Positions 16,731 through 25,144 of a stretch of DNA of 64,000 bases are shown here, piece by piece; position 1 is the first letter of the stretch; each line of letters begins with the position of its first letter. The stretch lies in NCBI GenBank assembly GCA_028289585.1, contig JANQPI010000020.1, positions 32,039 through 96,038 of the forward strand, given 5' to 3'. Origin of the DNA: Candidatus Zixiibacteriota bacterium (GTDB lineage Bacteria; Zixibacteria; MSB-5A5; GN15; FEB-12). The translations under genes were made by a program, and so were the position numbers. Below the pieces are notes generated by a model, which worked only from the letters and a program-made list of their open reading frames with translations, ran no database searches and was not told where the DNA came from.

Positions 16731-18155
16731 CTATCTGAGATTGCTAAGCTTAAATCGCTCCGGATACTCCGTTGTGGATAACCAGATGTGCAGGTCGTTA
16801 TCTGCACCCGGTAGATATGTCAGCACAAGATTCCGAAAGCGCTGATCTGACAGTCGATCGTAATCGAACAGTGCTCGCTCAAACGCAGCGTACGTGTCGG
16901 CGCCCATTTTCACCCGCAGGTAGTTGAACAAGAGTGAGGTGCGGTCGGTCAGAATAAATCTGTCCTTATACGTTCCGATCTCATCGAACCCGATTTGATC
17001 GAGACACTTCTCCGGTGGCAGTTTCCGTCCATATCGGTCAAGCCCAGTGGTGCGTTTTGAGAGGTATGATTCCTCCAGGGCGTCTAGTTTGCTCCGGAGC
17101 CACGCCTCTCCCAAAATGTCAGCAAGTACCAGGTCGTCAAAGTAACTGGGGAACCCCTCGATCACGAATGCTGCAAGCGGGTCGGAGTGATCTATCGGAA
17201 CGTGCACATAAGAATGAGCTATCTCGTGAGCCAATGTGAACATCGAATAGGGATTGTGGCCAAACTCTCTCCACAGGCTGCTGGAGATCCCCGTAACGTT
17301 CGCCGAAGAGATGTCACCAAACTCTGGCATCTCCATGATGAACGCCTGCTGTGGGAGTCTGCCTCTTATGAGGCGTTCATCGCAGCGGTTGTGAAACGAT
17401 TCAGCGAAGTCCCGTATCGCAGCGGCCCGGTCACGGGATGCTGAGTCCGGCAAATGGTAGACCGAAAGCCACCCCTCACTCAGGACCTCCCAACGCTGCG
17501 CCGTGCATTGGACAGCCATAATGTCGATACCATACGCTGACCAGATCGAAACCGCATGGCCGTTGACCAAGCGCTCCGTCTCCTTGGTTCCGACAAAAAC
17601 GCATCGATAATCAGATGGCACACGCAAGCTTACGCGGGAGAAGTCTACGCGTTGAGAGGACGATCGGTCTTGTAGAAAAATGGGAAACCACAATGAGTAT
17701 CCGTATGATCGTAAAAGAACACCATCAGAGTCGATGCGCATGTAGTCCGATGGCGATCGTGCCGCGGATCGGTTGAAGAGTCCGCTGTAGAATACGTCCA
17801 TGGCCAAACTGTCATCAGTGCCAGCGTGTACGAACTCAATCTGGTTAGCTATCATCGAATAGCTGTAGTGGTAAAAGACCTTTCGCGTCGAAGCCTCAAC
17901 TATCACACCTGATTGCTTAATCGAATCGACACTAATCTCTCCATGGAGATAGAATCGGATCGTATCGCCAACCGAAAGAGGTTCTGCAAACGTGACACGA
18001 GCCATTCCCGAGAGACGTCGTTGCTCCGGTTCGAACGTGATATCCAATTCGTAGTTAGTCGCCTTGGGTAACTGATTGGCGACCACGCCTGGCGAAACTA
18101 GTCCCGCACAGACAAAAAAGGCCACCAGCAGCGTCGGTGTCGTCACGAGCCTCAC
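16731..18155 (-). CDS. Exported M1-like (gluzincin) metallopeptidase
   Basis: The 474-residue protein has a signal peptide (1-27). The N-terminal beta domain resembles the aminopeptidase N saddle (DITFEPEQRRLSGMARVTF). The catalytic region contains TLAHEIAHSYVHV (HExxH, residues about 305-309) and a downstream Glu in FVIEGFPSYFDD, giving a gluzincin zinc site. The second zinc-ligand Glu follows HExxH by slightly more than the usual 18 residues. The aminopeptidase GxMEN motif is replaced by something like EMPEFGDISS, so exopeptidase specificity is doubtful. It probably cleaves peptides in the periplasm or outside the cell. Confidence 0.82.
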   Translation of the reverse strand: MRLVTTPTLLVAFFVCAGLVSPGVVANQLPKATNYELDITFEPEQRRLSGMARVTFAEPLSVGDTIRFYLHGEISVDSIKQSGVIVEASTRKVFYHYSYSMIANQIEFVHAGTDDSLAMDVFYSGLFNRSAARSPSDYMRIDSDGVLLRSYGYSLWFPIFLQDRSSSQRVDFSRVSLRVPSDYRCVFVGTKETERLVNGHAVSIWSAYGIDIMAVQCTAQRWEVLSEGWLSVYHLPDSASRDRAAAIRDFAESFHNRCDERLIRGRLPQQAFIMEMPEFGDISSANVTGISSSLWREFGHNPYSMFTLAHEIAHSYVHVPIDHSDPLAAFVIEGFPSYFDDLVLADILGEAWLRSKLDALEESYLSKRTTGLDRYGRKLPPEKCLDQIGFDEIGTYKDRFILTDRTSLLFNYLRVKMGADTYAAFERALFDYDRLSDQRFRNLVLTYLPGADNDLHIWLSTTEYPERFKLSNLR

Positions 18156-18266
18156 TCCAGTACTAACATGTCGTTCTTATCCGTAGTAGACGAACCGGAC
18201 TTGGAGCGGGTTGCGGTTTTTTCGTGAACGGTAAAAGCTCGCGAATGATCGCTCTCGCACGGCAGT

Positions 18267-18338
18267 GGCGGTAATCAGATTTCGACAGGGACTGCTGGCT
18301 AACGCATGAGGAGCCAGATTGCAACTCCCCCCACCAAA
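18267..18338 (+). other. Possible relic of a tmRNA 5' end joined to a 3' end
   Basis: GGCGGTAATCAGATTTCGAC at 18267-18286 matches the ssrA 5' end (9060-9079) at 16 of 20 positions. It is followed by TGCTGGC and GGAGCC in the ssrA order, then CTCCCCCCACCAAA like the tmRNA 3' end. The middle of the RNA is missing. It may be chance, but it lies downstream of the other ssrA fragments in the same orientation, in a 196-base gap between two minus-strand genes that is otherwise empty. Confidence 0.3.
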
Positions 18339-18351
18339 CCGCTAGCAAAGC

Positions 18352-19389
18352 CTAGCGACCACCCTTAGCTGTATACCAATCACGGACCGCCGCATGAATC
18401 TCCGACCAGCCGTCGACACGCTCGCCCGTGTCTTTCGTGTAGACGAAATTGTGATCTCCACCCTCCACGATCAGAAGATCAGCGTCCTTACCTATCGAGA
18501 GGAGGTGAGCGTAAGCCATCGTTGCCGTCTCGACGGCGACGACCGGATCGGCCTCGCCCTGTGCGATAAAAATGCTCGCTTCGGTGTTTGATAGTTGCTC
18601 GATCGTTGACGTCTGCAGGAACGTCGCCCAGCGACGGTAGGGGTGGCCGAAGAAAAGCTGTTCGCTGTTCTCGGAGTTGCGAAGGATCTCTTGCCACCGG
18701 TCCATAACGTACCCCTCCCGCTCACTCGAAACGTCAGAAACATGAGCGAAGAACGTGCCCCGATTAGCGAGCACAAGCAGGTCGTACAACTGGCTCGGCC
18801 CACCCCCGGCGAGTACCGCAACATGACTAATCATCGGGTAGTCGGCCGCGAGCTTAGCGGCAACAAGGCCGCCCTCGGAATGTCCGATGACTAACACACC
18901 GCTATCTTTGACCCCCGGCAGACTCAGTGCCGCGACGATCGCCGCATGAATCGCCTCACACCACCGCTCCAGCGTGTGCTCGTGTCGAAACTCTTGATAG
19001 TCCGAAGATGACAGCCCCGAGTCTCCCGGAGTCATCAGATAGTCGACGCCGGGTTTTTCGACGATCAGGATCCGGGCGGTTTGACGGAAGACGTCATTGA
19101 CCGTACTGTGCCCATTGCTGCCAACTATCCGCTCACCTCGTCGTTGAAAATGAGAGTTTCCACCCGAGCCGTGGACATAGACAACCAGTGGCAGGACACG
19201 GTCATCGCTGCCCGTTTCGGATAGGTAGAATCGGATCGACCGACCAAGAGTATCGATTGTCGTGTAGGGAAGCCATGGCTGTCGAGCGATTGTCCCGACC
19301 GGACCGACCGGTTCATACGTTTGCTGGGCTGGAGCGGACTGCAGCATCAGAAGCGTTCCGGCAGCGACGATTAAGGATCTGATCAGCAT
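18352..19389 (-). CDS. Exported alpha/beta-hydrolase
   Basis: The 345-residue protein has an N-terminal signal peptide (SLIVAAGTLLMLQSAPA) and an alpha/beta-hydrolase fold. The oxyanion region is VYVHGSGG, the nucleophile elbow is GHSEGG (Ser at about 180), the acid is the Asp of GEADPV, and the base is the His of GGDHNF. The substrate is unknown; an esterase, lipase or peptidase role is equally compatible. ATG 19389 places the signal peptide at the N-terminus, whereas the longer in-frame start at 19455 would bury it behind 22 residues. Confidence 0.87.
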   Translation of the reverse strand: MLIRSLIVAAGTLLMLQSAPAQQTYEPVGPVGTIARQPWLPYTTIDTLGRSIRFYLSETGSDDRVLPLVVYVHGSGGNSHFQRRGERIVGSNGHSTVNDVFRQTARILIVEKPGVDYLMTPGDSGLSSSDYQEFRHEHTLERWCEAIHAAIVAALSLPGVKDSGVLVIGHSEGGLVAAKLAADYPMISHVAVLAGGGPSQLYDLLVLANRGTFFAHVSDVSSEREGYVMDRWQEILRNSENSEQLFFGHPYRRWATFLQTSTIEQLSNTEASIFIAQGEADPVVAVETATMAYAHLLSIGKDADLLIVEGGDHNFVYTKDTGERVDGWSEIHAAVRDWYTAKGGR

Positions 19390-19498
19390 GATATTCAGTA
19401 CGGTTGTTCCTGCCGAAAGGATGCACGGGCACTCATAATTGCGGGCAGGTAACATGCTCGGAGAGGCGCACCAATGGAAGCGAGAGACTGTCTACCGA

Positions 19499-19963
19499 TT
19501 AGCGGCAGTTGGGGCAGAGGCCGGTCACCTCGAAGCGATGCTCGAGATTCGTAAAGCCACGTTTTGCCAGCGACTTCGCAAGATCTGCAAACAGGCATTG
19601 GGACAGCGGTTCAACTTCCTGACAGTTCTTGCATTTGAAGAAATGTGCATGCTCGCATGAATCATCCGGACGCTCACTTCGCCACCCGTAGCGCGCCGCT
19701 TCACCGTAGAACTCACTCCGAGCGACGAGTCCGAGCCGCTCGAAAAGCGTGAGCGTACGATAGACCGAGGTCAGGTCACACGCGACGAGTTCTTGATTCT
19801 GAATCTGTTGATGGATCTCCTCGGGCGTGATCCAGAGGCTGTTATGAGCAATTAACGCACGCGCAACCGCCAGGCGCGACTTGGTCACCCGGTGATGATG
19901 CTCCGAGAGCGCCTTCTTGGCTCGCTCTAACTGTGACGGTTGTGAGCTAGGCTTCGTGGCCAC
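19499..19963 (-). CDS. Fur-family metalloregulator (Zur/Fur-like)
   Basis: The 154-residue protein has a winged helix (about 15-90, with DLTSVYRTLTLFERLGLV) and a C-terminal dimerisation domain. It has HAHFFKCKNC and a final CPNC, two CxxC pairs forming the structural zinc site. The regulatory site His residues are present in the HAHFF segment. It overlaps the 3' end of the merC-like gene by 17 bases in the same orientation. A perfect 23-bp palindrome precedes that operon, so self-regulation by metal is likely. Zinc (Zur) fits the context slightly better than iron, but this cannot be settled from sequence. Confidence 0.9.
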   Translation of the reverse strand: MATKPSSQPSQLERAKKALSEHHHRVTKSRLAVARALIAHNSLWITPEEIHQQIQNQELVACDLTSVYRTLTLFERLGLVARSEFYGEAARYGWRSERPDDSCEHAHFFKCKNCQEVEPLSQCLFADLAKSLAKRGFTNLEHRFEVTGLCPNCR

Positions 19964-20471
19964 AGACCTCCCCTTTCCGGAAGCAGGTGCATGATCTGAG
20001 GTTGAAGATGTGCGCCGTAATCAAGAGCAGACCACCCGTGATCGAGAGATACATTGGCGATAGGCCGAACAGACCGGCTTGGACATGGGCCTGTGAGGCA
20101 CACCCCGGTCCAGACTCGCCAGTTACGAAGGCATCGACAATTGCCTCACCTCCGCACGCCGGTCCGCACCCCCCGGTAACAAATGCCTCGACATAGAACC
20201 CGTAGCCAAGGACCGCGATTCCGGCGATGCCGAGCACCAGCGGTAACACGGACTTGTGCATACGGTAGTGCCGCAGGATCGTCACCAGGAAAATGCTGAC
20301 GACGAATACTAAGAGTACGCCATGCACCCAGGGTGACTGAAACTGCTCCCCCAAGGCGGGCAGAAACGCCAGCAAAATCGGTGTCGCCAGGCAGTGGACG
20401 GCACACAAAGCCGACAGAAAGATCCCCACATAGTCATACCGACCGCTACTCTGTACCTGTGTCGCTGCCAT
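19947..20471 (-). CDS. MerC-domain membrane protein
   Basis: A 174-residue protein with four membrane segments. The MerC metal-binding pair appears in SALCAVHCLATP (Cys23 and Cys27). MerC proteins import or handle Hg2+ and other soft metals; in non-resistance contexts they often lie beside Fur/Zur regulators. Between helices 3 and 4 are two copies of an AFVTG-x-x-GPxC unit (EAFVTGGCGPACGG and DAFVTGESGPGCAS), which add Cys residues. The C-terminus has another Cys-rich patch (RSCTCFRKGEVCGHE). No merA, merP or merR is nearby, so mercury resistance itself is doubtful. It is co-transcribed with the overlapping Fur-family gene. Confidence 0.85.
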   Translation of the reverse strand: MAATQVQSSGRYDYVGIFLSALCAVHCLATPILLAFLPALGEQFQSPWVHGVLLVFVVSIFLVTILRHYRMHKSVLPLVLGIAGIAVLGYGFYVEAFVTGGCGPACGGEAIVDAFVTGESGPGCASQAHVQAGLFGLSPMYLSITGGLLLITAHIFNLRSCTCFRKGEVCGHEA

Positions 20472-20513
20472 AGTCCTCCTTGTCAGGCAGGCAAGAATAG
20501 GGGCCGACAGCTC

Positions 20514-20536
20514 TTATTGCAAATAGTTTGCAATAA
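20514..20536 (-). promoter_or_regulatory. Fur-family operator upstream of merC-fur
   Basis: A perfect inverted repeat: TTATTGCAAA, spacer TAG, TTTGCAATAA. It lies 43 bases upstream of the merC start on the minus strand. Size, symmetry and AT-rich TTGCAAA half-sites are as expected for a Fur/Zur/PerR-type box, and a Fur-family gene is in the downstream operon. Binding by that regulator is inference. Confidence 0.75.
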
Positions 20537-20547
20537 AATGTGAGACC

Positions 20548-20572
20548 GGCTAATGGAGTTGAACCATTAGCC
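20548..20572. promoter_or_regulatory. Second inverted repeat between merC and the SRPBCC gene
   Basis: GGCTAATGG and CCATTAGCC form perfect 9-base arms separated by AGTTGAA. It is unrelated in sequence to the flanking palindromes. It may be an operator or an mRNA hairpin. There is no T-tract on either side. Confidence 0.45.
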
Positions 20573-20626
20573 CCGATGGCATGACCAGAAGCGTTCGTAA
20601 TCGAAAGAATTGATTCCCGTTGCCAA

Positions 20627-20654
20627 TAAGTAACGAAAACGTTACCGTTACTTA
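20627..20654 (+). promoter_or_regulatory. Putative TetR operator with three half-sites
   Basis: TAAGTAACG at 20627-20635 and CGTTACTTA at 20646-20654 are perfect 9-base arms. Between them a further CGTTAC at 20640-20645 makes a second inverted repeat with GTAACG at 20630-20635. It precedes the SRPBCC-tetR pair by 30 bases. Autoregulation by the encoded TetR protein is inferred. Confidence 0.65.
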
Positions 20655-20684
20655 CACGAGTACTGCTAAACCCCGGAGACTCCC

Positions 20685-21587
20685 ATGTCCCGACCCCGAC
20701 TGCTTCAACTCTTCCTGGTTGCCAACGCTCTCTTCTCGATGCTCAGTGGTATCGTCTTAATCGTCATGCCCGATCGAATCGCCACGCTGCTCGGACTGCC
20801 GTCATTCGGATTCTTCGCACCGATCGGTATTGGCCTCATAGGCTGGGCATTGGTGGTCGGCTGGCAGGCGATGGTCCAGCGAAAGCTGAGCCTCGCTGTT
20901 CTGCTGATTAGTTTTGGCGATTTCGCTTGGGTTATTGGGAGTGCGATTCTTCTGATCGGTTGGGGTGACGCGCTGTCGTCAACCGGGTCGGTCGTCATTA
21001 GCTCCATTGCTATCCTCGTCGGGCTCTTCGGTGCCGGTCAACTGCTTGGAATTCGCGAGTACCACCGCGAGGTCGATCCAACCCTGGAAACATCCTGGCG
21101 ACATCAGGTATCGGTGGTTGTCGATGCATCGCCGAGCGTTCTCTGGTCTACGATACAAGATCTCAAGTCGATCGCGTCCTACTCGCCGGGTCTGGCCTCA
21201 AGCACGGTGGATCGACCGGTGCAGCCGGGAGCAGTTCGGACCTGCCATGACACTTCTGGTCGCATGTGGCAGGAAGAGTGCACGTCGATAACATCGTCAG
21301 ATCGAGAACTGACGATGCGGTTCCGATCTGAACGAGACGATTGGCCGTTTCCGGTTAGCAAGATGGTCGGGGGATGGAACGTCGATGCGGTTGGCGACGG
21401 TTCGTGCGTGACCGTCTGGTGGTCGCTCGATCCTCAGCCATCATGGGCTGGGATTATCCTGGTGCCACTTCTCGCGGCCAGCCAGGACAGGGCCATCAAG
21501 GGCGTGATCTCGCGTATGGCAGGTGAGTCGACGAAAGCTCGTTCCATCCGTAGGAAACAACGGGCACGATTGGTGGCGTGGTGCTAG
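20685..21587 (+). CDS. Membrane protein fused to SRPBCC domain
   Basis: A 300-residue fusion. Residues 1-125 contain four hydrophobic helices. Residues 135-285 form an SRPBCC/polyketide-cyclase-like domain (HQVSVVVDASPSVLWSTIQDLKSIASYSPG at its start, GGWNVDAVGDGSCVTVWWSL later). SRPBCC pockets bind lipids or other hydrophobic ligands, so a membrane-anchored lipid-binding role is plausible. The last bases overlap the start of a tetR-family gene, and an operator-like inverted repeat lies upstream, so expression is probably repressed by that regulator in response to a ligand. Confidence 0.75.
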   Translation: MSRPRLLQLFLVANALFSMLSGIVLIVMPDRIATLLGLPSFGFFAPIGIGLIGWALVVGWQAMVQRKLSLAVLLISFGDFAWVIGSAILLIGWGDALSSTGSVVISSIAILVGLFGAGQLLGIREYHREVDPTLETSWRHQVSVVVDASPSVLWSTIQDLKSIASYSPGLASSTVDRPVQPGAVRTCHDTSGRMWQEECTSITSSDRELTMRFRSERDDWPFPVSKMVGGWNVDAVGDGSCVTVWWSLDPQPSWAGIILVPLLAASQDRAIKGVISRMAGESTKARSIRRKQRARLVAWC

Positions 21588-22207
21588 CTGTGAGTGAGTC
21601 AGCTACGAACGTCATCAGCGCATCGCAGACAAAACTAACCGATACGAAGCGGGCATTACTCGAAGCTGCGGCGATCGAATTCGCCGAACATGGCTACGAC
21701 GGTGTGCGTATGGAGCACGTAGCCAAACGCGCCGGATACAACAAGTCACTCGTCTATCGTTACTTCAGTGACAAGCGTGGTCTCTTCACTGCGATGCTTC
21801 GTACGGTCTTTGAGAAGCGTGTGACTCTACTTAACAGCCTACCGGATTCGTTGGATGATTTGCTGGTCTATTGGACGCGGGCTCAACGGAGTGATCCGCA
21901 CTTTCTCAGATTGATCGTTCGGGAAGCACTTCAGGACGACGGCAAAGCTCCGGTCGAAGCCGAGACAAGACGCGCCTACTACCAACAGCAGATCGAGATC
22001 CTCGATGACCTCCAAGCCAAAGAAGAGGTCGATCCGGATTTCGATCCACAGATGCTCTTCTTAGCTCTGCTGGCGATATCGGTAGTACCGACCATACTGC
22101 CCCAGATCACCCGTCTGGTGACCGGCCTAGACAGCACGAGCCAAAAATTCACCAAGGACTGGGAGGCGTTCCAACGGCTTCTGGCACACCGCTTGGCGCC
22201 ATCGTGA
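21578..22207 (+). CDS. TetR-family transcriptional regulator
   Basis: The 209-residue protein has an N-terminal TetR helix-turn-helix (about 20-65: TKRALLEAAAIEFAEHGYDG, then VAKRAGYNKSLVYRYFSDK) and a helical ligand-binding C-terminal domain. The likely start is GTG 21578 or GTG 21581, both overlapping the previous gene's stop codon; GTG 21590 is another in-frame possibility. It is coupled to the SRPBCC membrane gene and probably binds the inverted repeat at 20627-20654. Confidence 0.92.
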   Translation: MVLAVSESATNVISASQTKLTDTKRALLEAAAIEFAEHGYDGVRMEHVAKRAGYNKSLVYRYFSDKRGLFTAMLRTVFEKRVTLLNSLPDSLDDLLVYWTRAQRSDPHFLRLIVREALQDDGKAPVEAETRRAYYQQQIEILDDLQAKEEVDPDFDPQMLFLALLAISVVPTILPQITRLVTGLDSTSQKFTKDWEAFQRLLAHRLAPS

Positions 22208-22292
22208 TGACGGTACCGCGCTGGATACGGTTCCTCAAGAAGATCGGCCTGCCCGACTAGCTGCAAGCATTCCGGGATGTAGGGAATGTCGT

Positions 22293-24206
22293 TTACCTCT
22301 CGTGGTAGCCGTCGGCGAAGTCTTCGCGGATTGACTCGGCATCCCATCCGGAGTCCCCTTGCTGGTCCTCGGAAAGGTCGGCCAGCATGACCTGTTCGAG
22401 ATTGTCTATTCGCTGGCGCGCCGCGGAGAAGTACGCTTGGTCATCCCCCCAGCTTTCAGCCAGCACACGCATTGTGCGTTCGTCCCCTTGCAGAAACTTC
22501 TTGGCGGCACGATGAACCTGGTGGCCCCGCAACCCGAGAACGCATAGCAGATCACTTCCCGCACGCAATGCGGTATCAGCATTTTCGCGATAGACGTAGT
22601 CGACACCGGCTTTAACCAGATCGAACGCCTCGAACCAGCCATCGGCCCGGGCGAAGATCTTGAGATGCGGGAAATGTTTGCGTGCCAACTCAACCAACTC
22701 CATCGTCCGGCCTTCTCCACCGACGGCGATCACCAGCATCCTGGCCTCCGCAGCACCGGCGGCATGCAGGAGTTCGGACCGGCGGGCGTCGCCGTAATAC
22801 GCCTTTAGTCCAAGGCGACGAAGAAAGTCGATATGCTCCGAGTTATTCTCGAGCACCGTTGGGCGGACACCATTGGCCCGCAGGAAGCGAACAACCGTGC
22901 CACCAAAATCGCCGAATCCGGCGACAATGACCGCACTCTGGTGATCAATCTGATCGGCTGCGCGGTTATCGGCCTCGCACGTACCAAAGCGCGGCTGGAC
23001 CAGCCGTTCGTTGATGATCATGAGAATTGGTGTCAGCGCCATGCTGATTGCGGTGGCGGCAATGATTGGCGCGGCGACTTCGATTGTCATCACTCCCGCC
23101 TGTAGAGCAAACGACACGAGGACGAATGCAAACTCGCCACCCTGGGCCAGAGCGAAGGTGAACAAAAGATTCTGGTCGAGCTTCATGCCAAAGACGCGTC
23201 CGAGCAGAAACAGCACGAGCATTTTGACTGCAATGAGTCCTACAACAATCAGTGCAATGTTGATCGGTTCAGCTGCGATCAGTGCGAAGTCGATCGACGC
23301 ACCGACGGCGATGAAGAATACGCCCAGGAGCAGGCCCTTGAAGGGATCGATATCGCTTTCCAACTCGTGGCGATATTCACTGTTAGCCAGAACAACACCA
23401 GCGACAAACGTACCAAGCGCCGGACTCAAGCCAACCTTAGTCATGAGAACAGCGATACCAATAACCAACATCAGCGCGGCAGCAGTGAACGCCTCCCGCA
23501 TGCGCGAGGACGCAACGAAGCGAAAGAACGGGCGAGCTAACACCTGACCACCAACAATAACGATCGCGATCGCTCCCAGAACGGCCAGCGCCTCTGCCCA
23601 TCCCGGCAGGGCAAGACTCTGGAGCCAGGTCTCACTGTGCGAGCCACCATCGGCGGCAACATTGCCGCCATGGAGAGCACCATCACGGACGGCGAGCAAC
23701 GGAAAGAGCGCGAGCATCGGAATGACGGCGATATCCTGCATGAGCAAGACAGCAAATGAGGACTGCCCCCCCTCCGTCTTCATTAGCCCTTTCTCCCGCA
23801 GCGTCTGCAAAACGATCGCGGTAGACGATAGCGCGAGGGTCAGCCCGATTGCCAGAGCGGTTTGCCATGGTAGACCGACAATGAGTCCGATGCCGGCAAT
23901 GACAACGGCCGATAGCACAACCTGGGCCCCACCCAAGCCGAGGACCGGAACACGCATCTCCCACAGCCGGCGAGGTTGTAGCTCCAGACCGACGAGAAAG
24001 AGCATCATGACGACACCAAACTCGGCGAAGTGCATGACATCCTCTCCCTCGGAACCAACTAAGCCGAGCACATACGGCCCAATCAGAATTCCGGCACCGA
24101 GGTACCCAAGTACAGATCCAAGACCAAGCCGCTTGGCCAGCGGAACAGCAATCGCCGCGGCGGCAAGATAGAGCAACGCTTGAATGAACAGTGATTCGCC
24201 GTGCAT
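22293..24206 (-). CDS. kefB: KefB-type K+/H+ antiporter
   Basis: A 637-residue CPA2 antiporter. A 12-13-helix membrane domain (1-405) carries the family core: FLVGLELQPRRLW near 70-82 and LMQDIAVIPML near 155-165. A Rossmann RCK/TrkA-N domain follows from about 425 (VIVAGFGDFGG, then YGDARRSELLHAAGA) with a C-terminal regulatory extension. KefB/KefC effluxes K+ and acidifies the cytoplasm in response to electrophiles, gated by glutathione adducts in well-studied species. The flavodoxin-like gene directly upstream ends immediately before this ATG, matching the kefG-kefB arrangement. Confidence 0.93.
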   Translation of the reverse strand: MHGESLFIQALLYLAAAAIAVPLAKRLGLGSVLGYLGAGILIGPYVLGLVGSEGEDVMHFAEFGVVMMLFLVGLELQPRRLWEMRVPVLGLGGAQVVLSAVVIAGIGLIVGLPWQTALAIGLTLALSSTAIVLQTLREKGLMKTEGGQSSFAVLLMQDIAVIPMLALFPLLAVRDGALHGGNVAADGGSHSETWLQSLALPGWAEALAVLGAIAIVIVGGQVLARPFFRFVASSRMREAFTAAALMLVIGIAVLMTKVGLSPALGTFVAGVVLANSEYRHELESDIDPFKGLLLGVFFIAVGASIDFALIAAEPINIALIVVGLIAVKMLVLFLLGRVFGMKLDQNLLFTFALAQGGEFAFVLVSFALQAGVMTIEVAAPIIAATAISMALTPILMIINERLVQPRFGTCEADNRAADQIDHQSAVIVAGFGDFGGTVVRFLRANGVRPTVLENNSEHIDFLRRLGLKAYYGDARRSELLHAAGAAEARMLVIAVGGEGRTMELVELARKHFPHLKIFARADGWFEAFDLVKAGVDYVYRENADTALRAGSDLLCVLGLRGHQVHRAAKKFLQGDERTMRVLAESWGDDQAYFSAARQRIDNLEQVMLADLSEDQQGDSGWDAESIREDFADGYHER

Positions 24207-24857
24207 CTACCGGATCTCCCCTCTGATGACATCATTGAGATCTTGATTGATAAACGATCGGTCTCGAGCCGCTGCCTTTTCGAGGTCGACCTGATCGTCG
24301 CGAAGCGCGATCACCAGCCGGTGATAATCTGAGGTGTGAACAGCCAATACGTCGGTCGGAATGCGAAGAGTTGCATGAGCAACGAACGGAGCCAAGAATG
24401 TCATACCGCACAGGTGAGCTGTTTGCTCTATCGGAGCGAGAAGTTGACGAACCGTATGGCGGTTGTAACCATCGGGATGGTAGGCCGACTCTTTGCCTCC
24501 TGTTGACACAACCGAGAGCAGTGTCTTACCACGCAGAGCATTTCCGGTACTTCCGTATGCCCAACCATGCTCCAGGACGAGATCCTGCCACTCCTTGAGG
24601 ATAGACGGGGTCGAGTACCAATAGAACGGATGCTGAAAAATCACGACATCGTGCGTCTCCAGCAACTCCTGCTCAGCTCGAACATCGATACAGAGATCAG
24701 GATATGCCTCGTACAGGTCGTGAAACGTTACGCCCGGAATTTGATCCAGGCCATCGATCAGCTTGCTGTTGACACGCGACTTTTGGAGGGCGGGGTGTGC
24801 GAACAACACCAGTACGGGGCGCCTTGGCTGATCGCTCGGTGACTGCATCTGATTCAT
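24207..24857 (-). CDS. kefG: KefF/KefG-type quinone oxidoreductase
   Basis: A 216-residue flavodoxin-fold NAD(P)H dehydrogenase. Motifs are VLVLFAHPALQKSRVN (phosphate loop region), IFQHPFYWYSTPSILKEWQD, and the family segment LVLEHGWAYGSTGNALRGK followed by VSTGG. In E. coli the ancillary proteins KefF/KefG bind the antiporter, activate it and reduce quinones. Here the gene abuts kefB with no gap, so one mRNA makes both subunits. The first ATG is at 24857; ATG 24848 is also possible. Confidence 0.92.
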   Translation of the reverse strand: MNQMQSPSDQPRRPVLVLFAHPALQKSRVNSKLIDGLDQIPGVTFHDLYEAYPDLCIDVRAEQELLETHDVVIFQHPFYWYSTPSILKEWQDLVLEHGWAYGSTGNALRGKTLLSVVSTGGKESAYHPDGYNRHTVRQLLAPIEQTAHLCGMTFLAPFVAHATLRIPTDVLAVHTSDYHRLVIALRDDQVDLEKAAARDRSFINQDLNDVIRGEIR

Positions 24858-25089
24858 ATCTACGTTCTCTCTAGTGCGCTTCGTGTAAAATGGTGTCGGT
24901 CATAGGGCCTGTAATGCCGGCCTACGCGGGCGCGCGAAAACGATATGTACGGATCAGCTTCTTTTTGGCAAGACCGGTTTTTGACCCAGGCTAGACAAGG
25001 GACACATCGGCTCGGCTGTTGAACATTGATGATGACAAAAGTGCGGCAGCGAACTGCAGCGAGCAGAGCTGCTTTAGGCAAACATGGAA

Positions 25090-25115
25090 ACGGGCGAGCA
25101 GAACTGCTCGCCCGT
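25090..25115 (-). terminator. Terminator of the Cys-rich protein gene
   Basis: A perfect 12-bp stem (25090-25101 with 25104-25115). Read on the minus strand it is followed by TTTCCATGTTT. It lies 30 bases past the stop of the gene at 25145. The rest of 24858-25144 shows no other gene; it should also contain the kefG promoter. Confidence 0.8.
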
Positions 25116-25144
25116 GCGAAACCTTAATTGGGTCGATTAGCCGA

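Noticed and set aside
9412..18338. Active prophage or integrative element
   Set aside because: No integrase, capsid, relaxase or replication gene is present; only boundary-like ssrA fragments and cargo remain.
22682..24171. Plus-strand frames opposite kefB
   Set aside because: The minus-strand antiporter explains the region fully; the opposite frames are low-complexity Ser/Thr/Arg translations.
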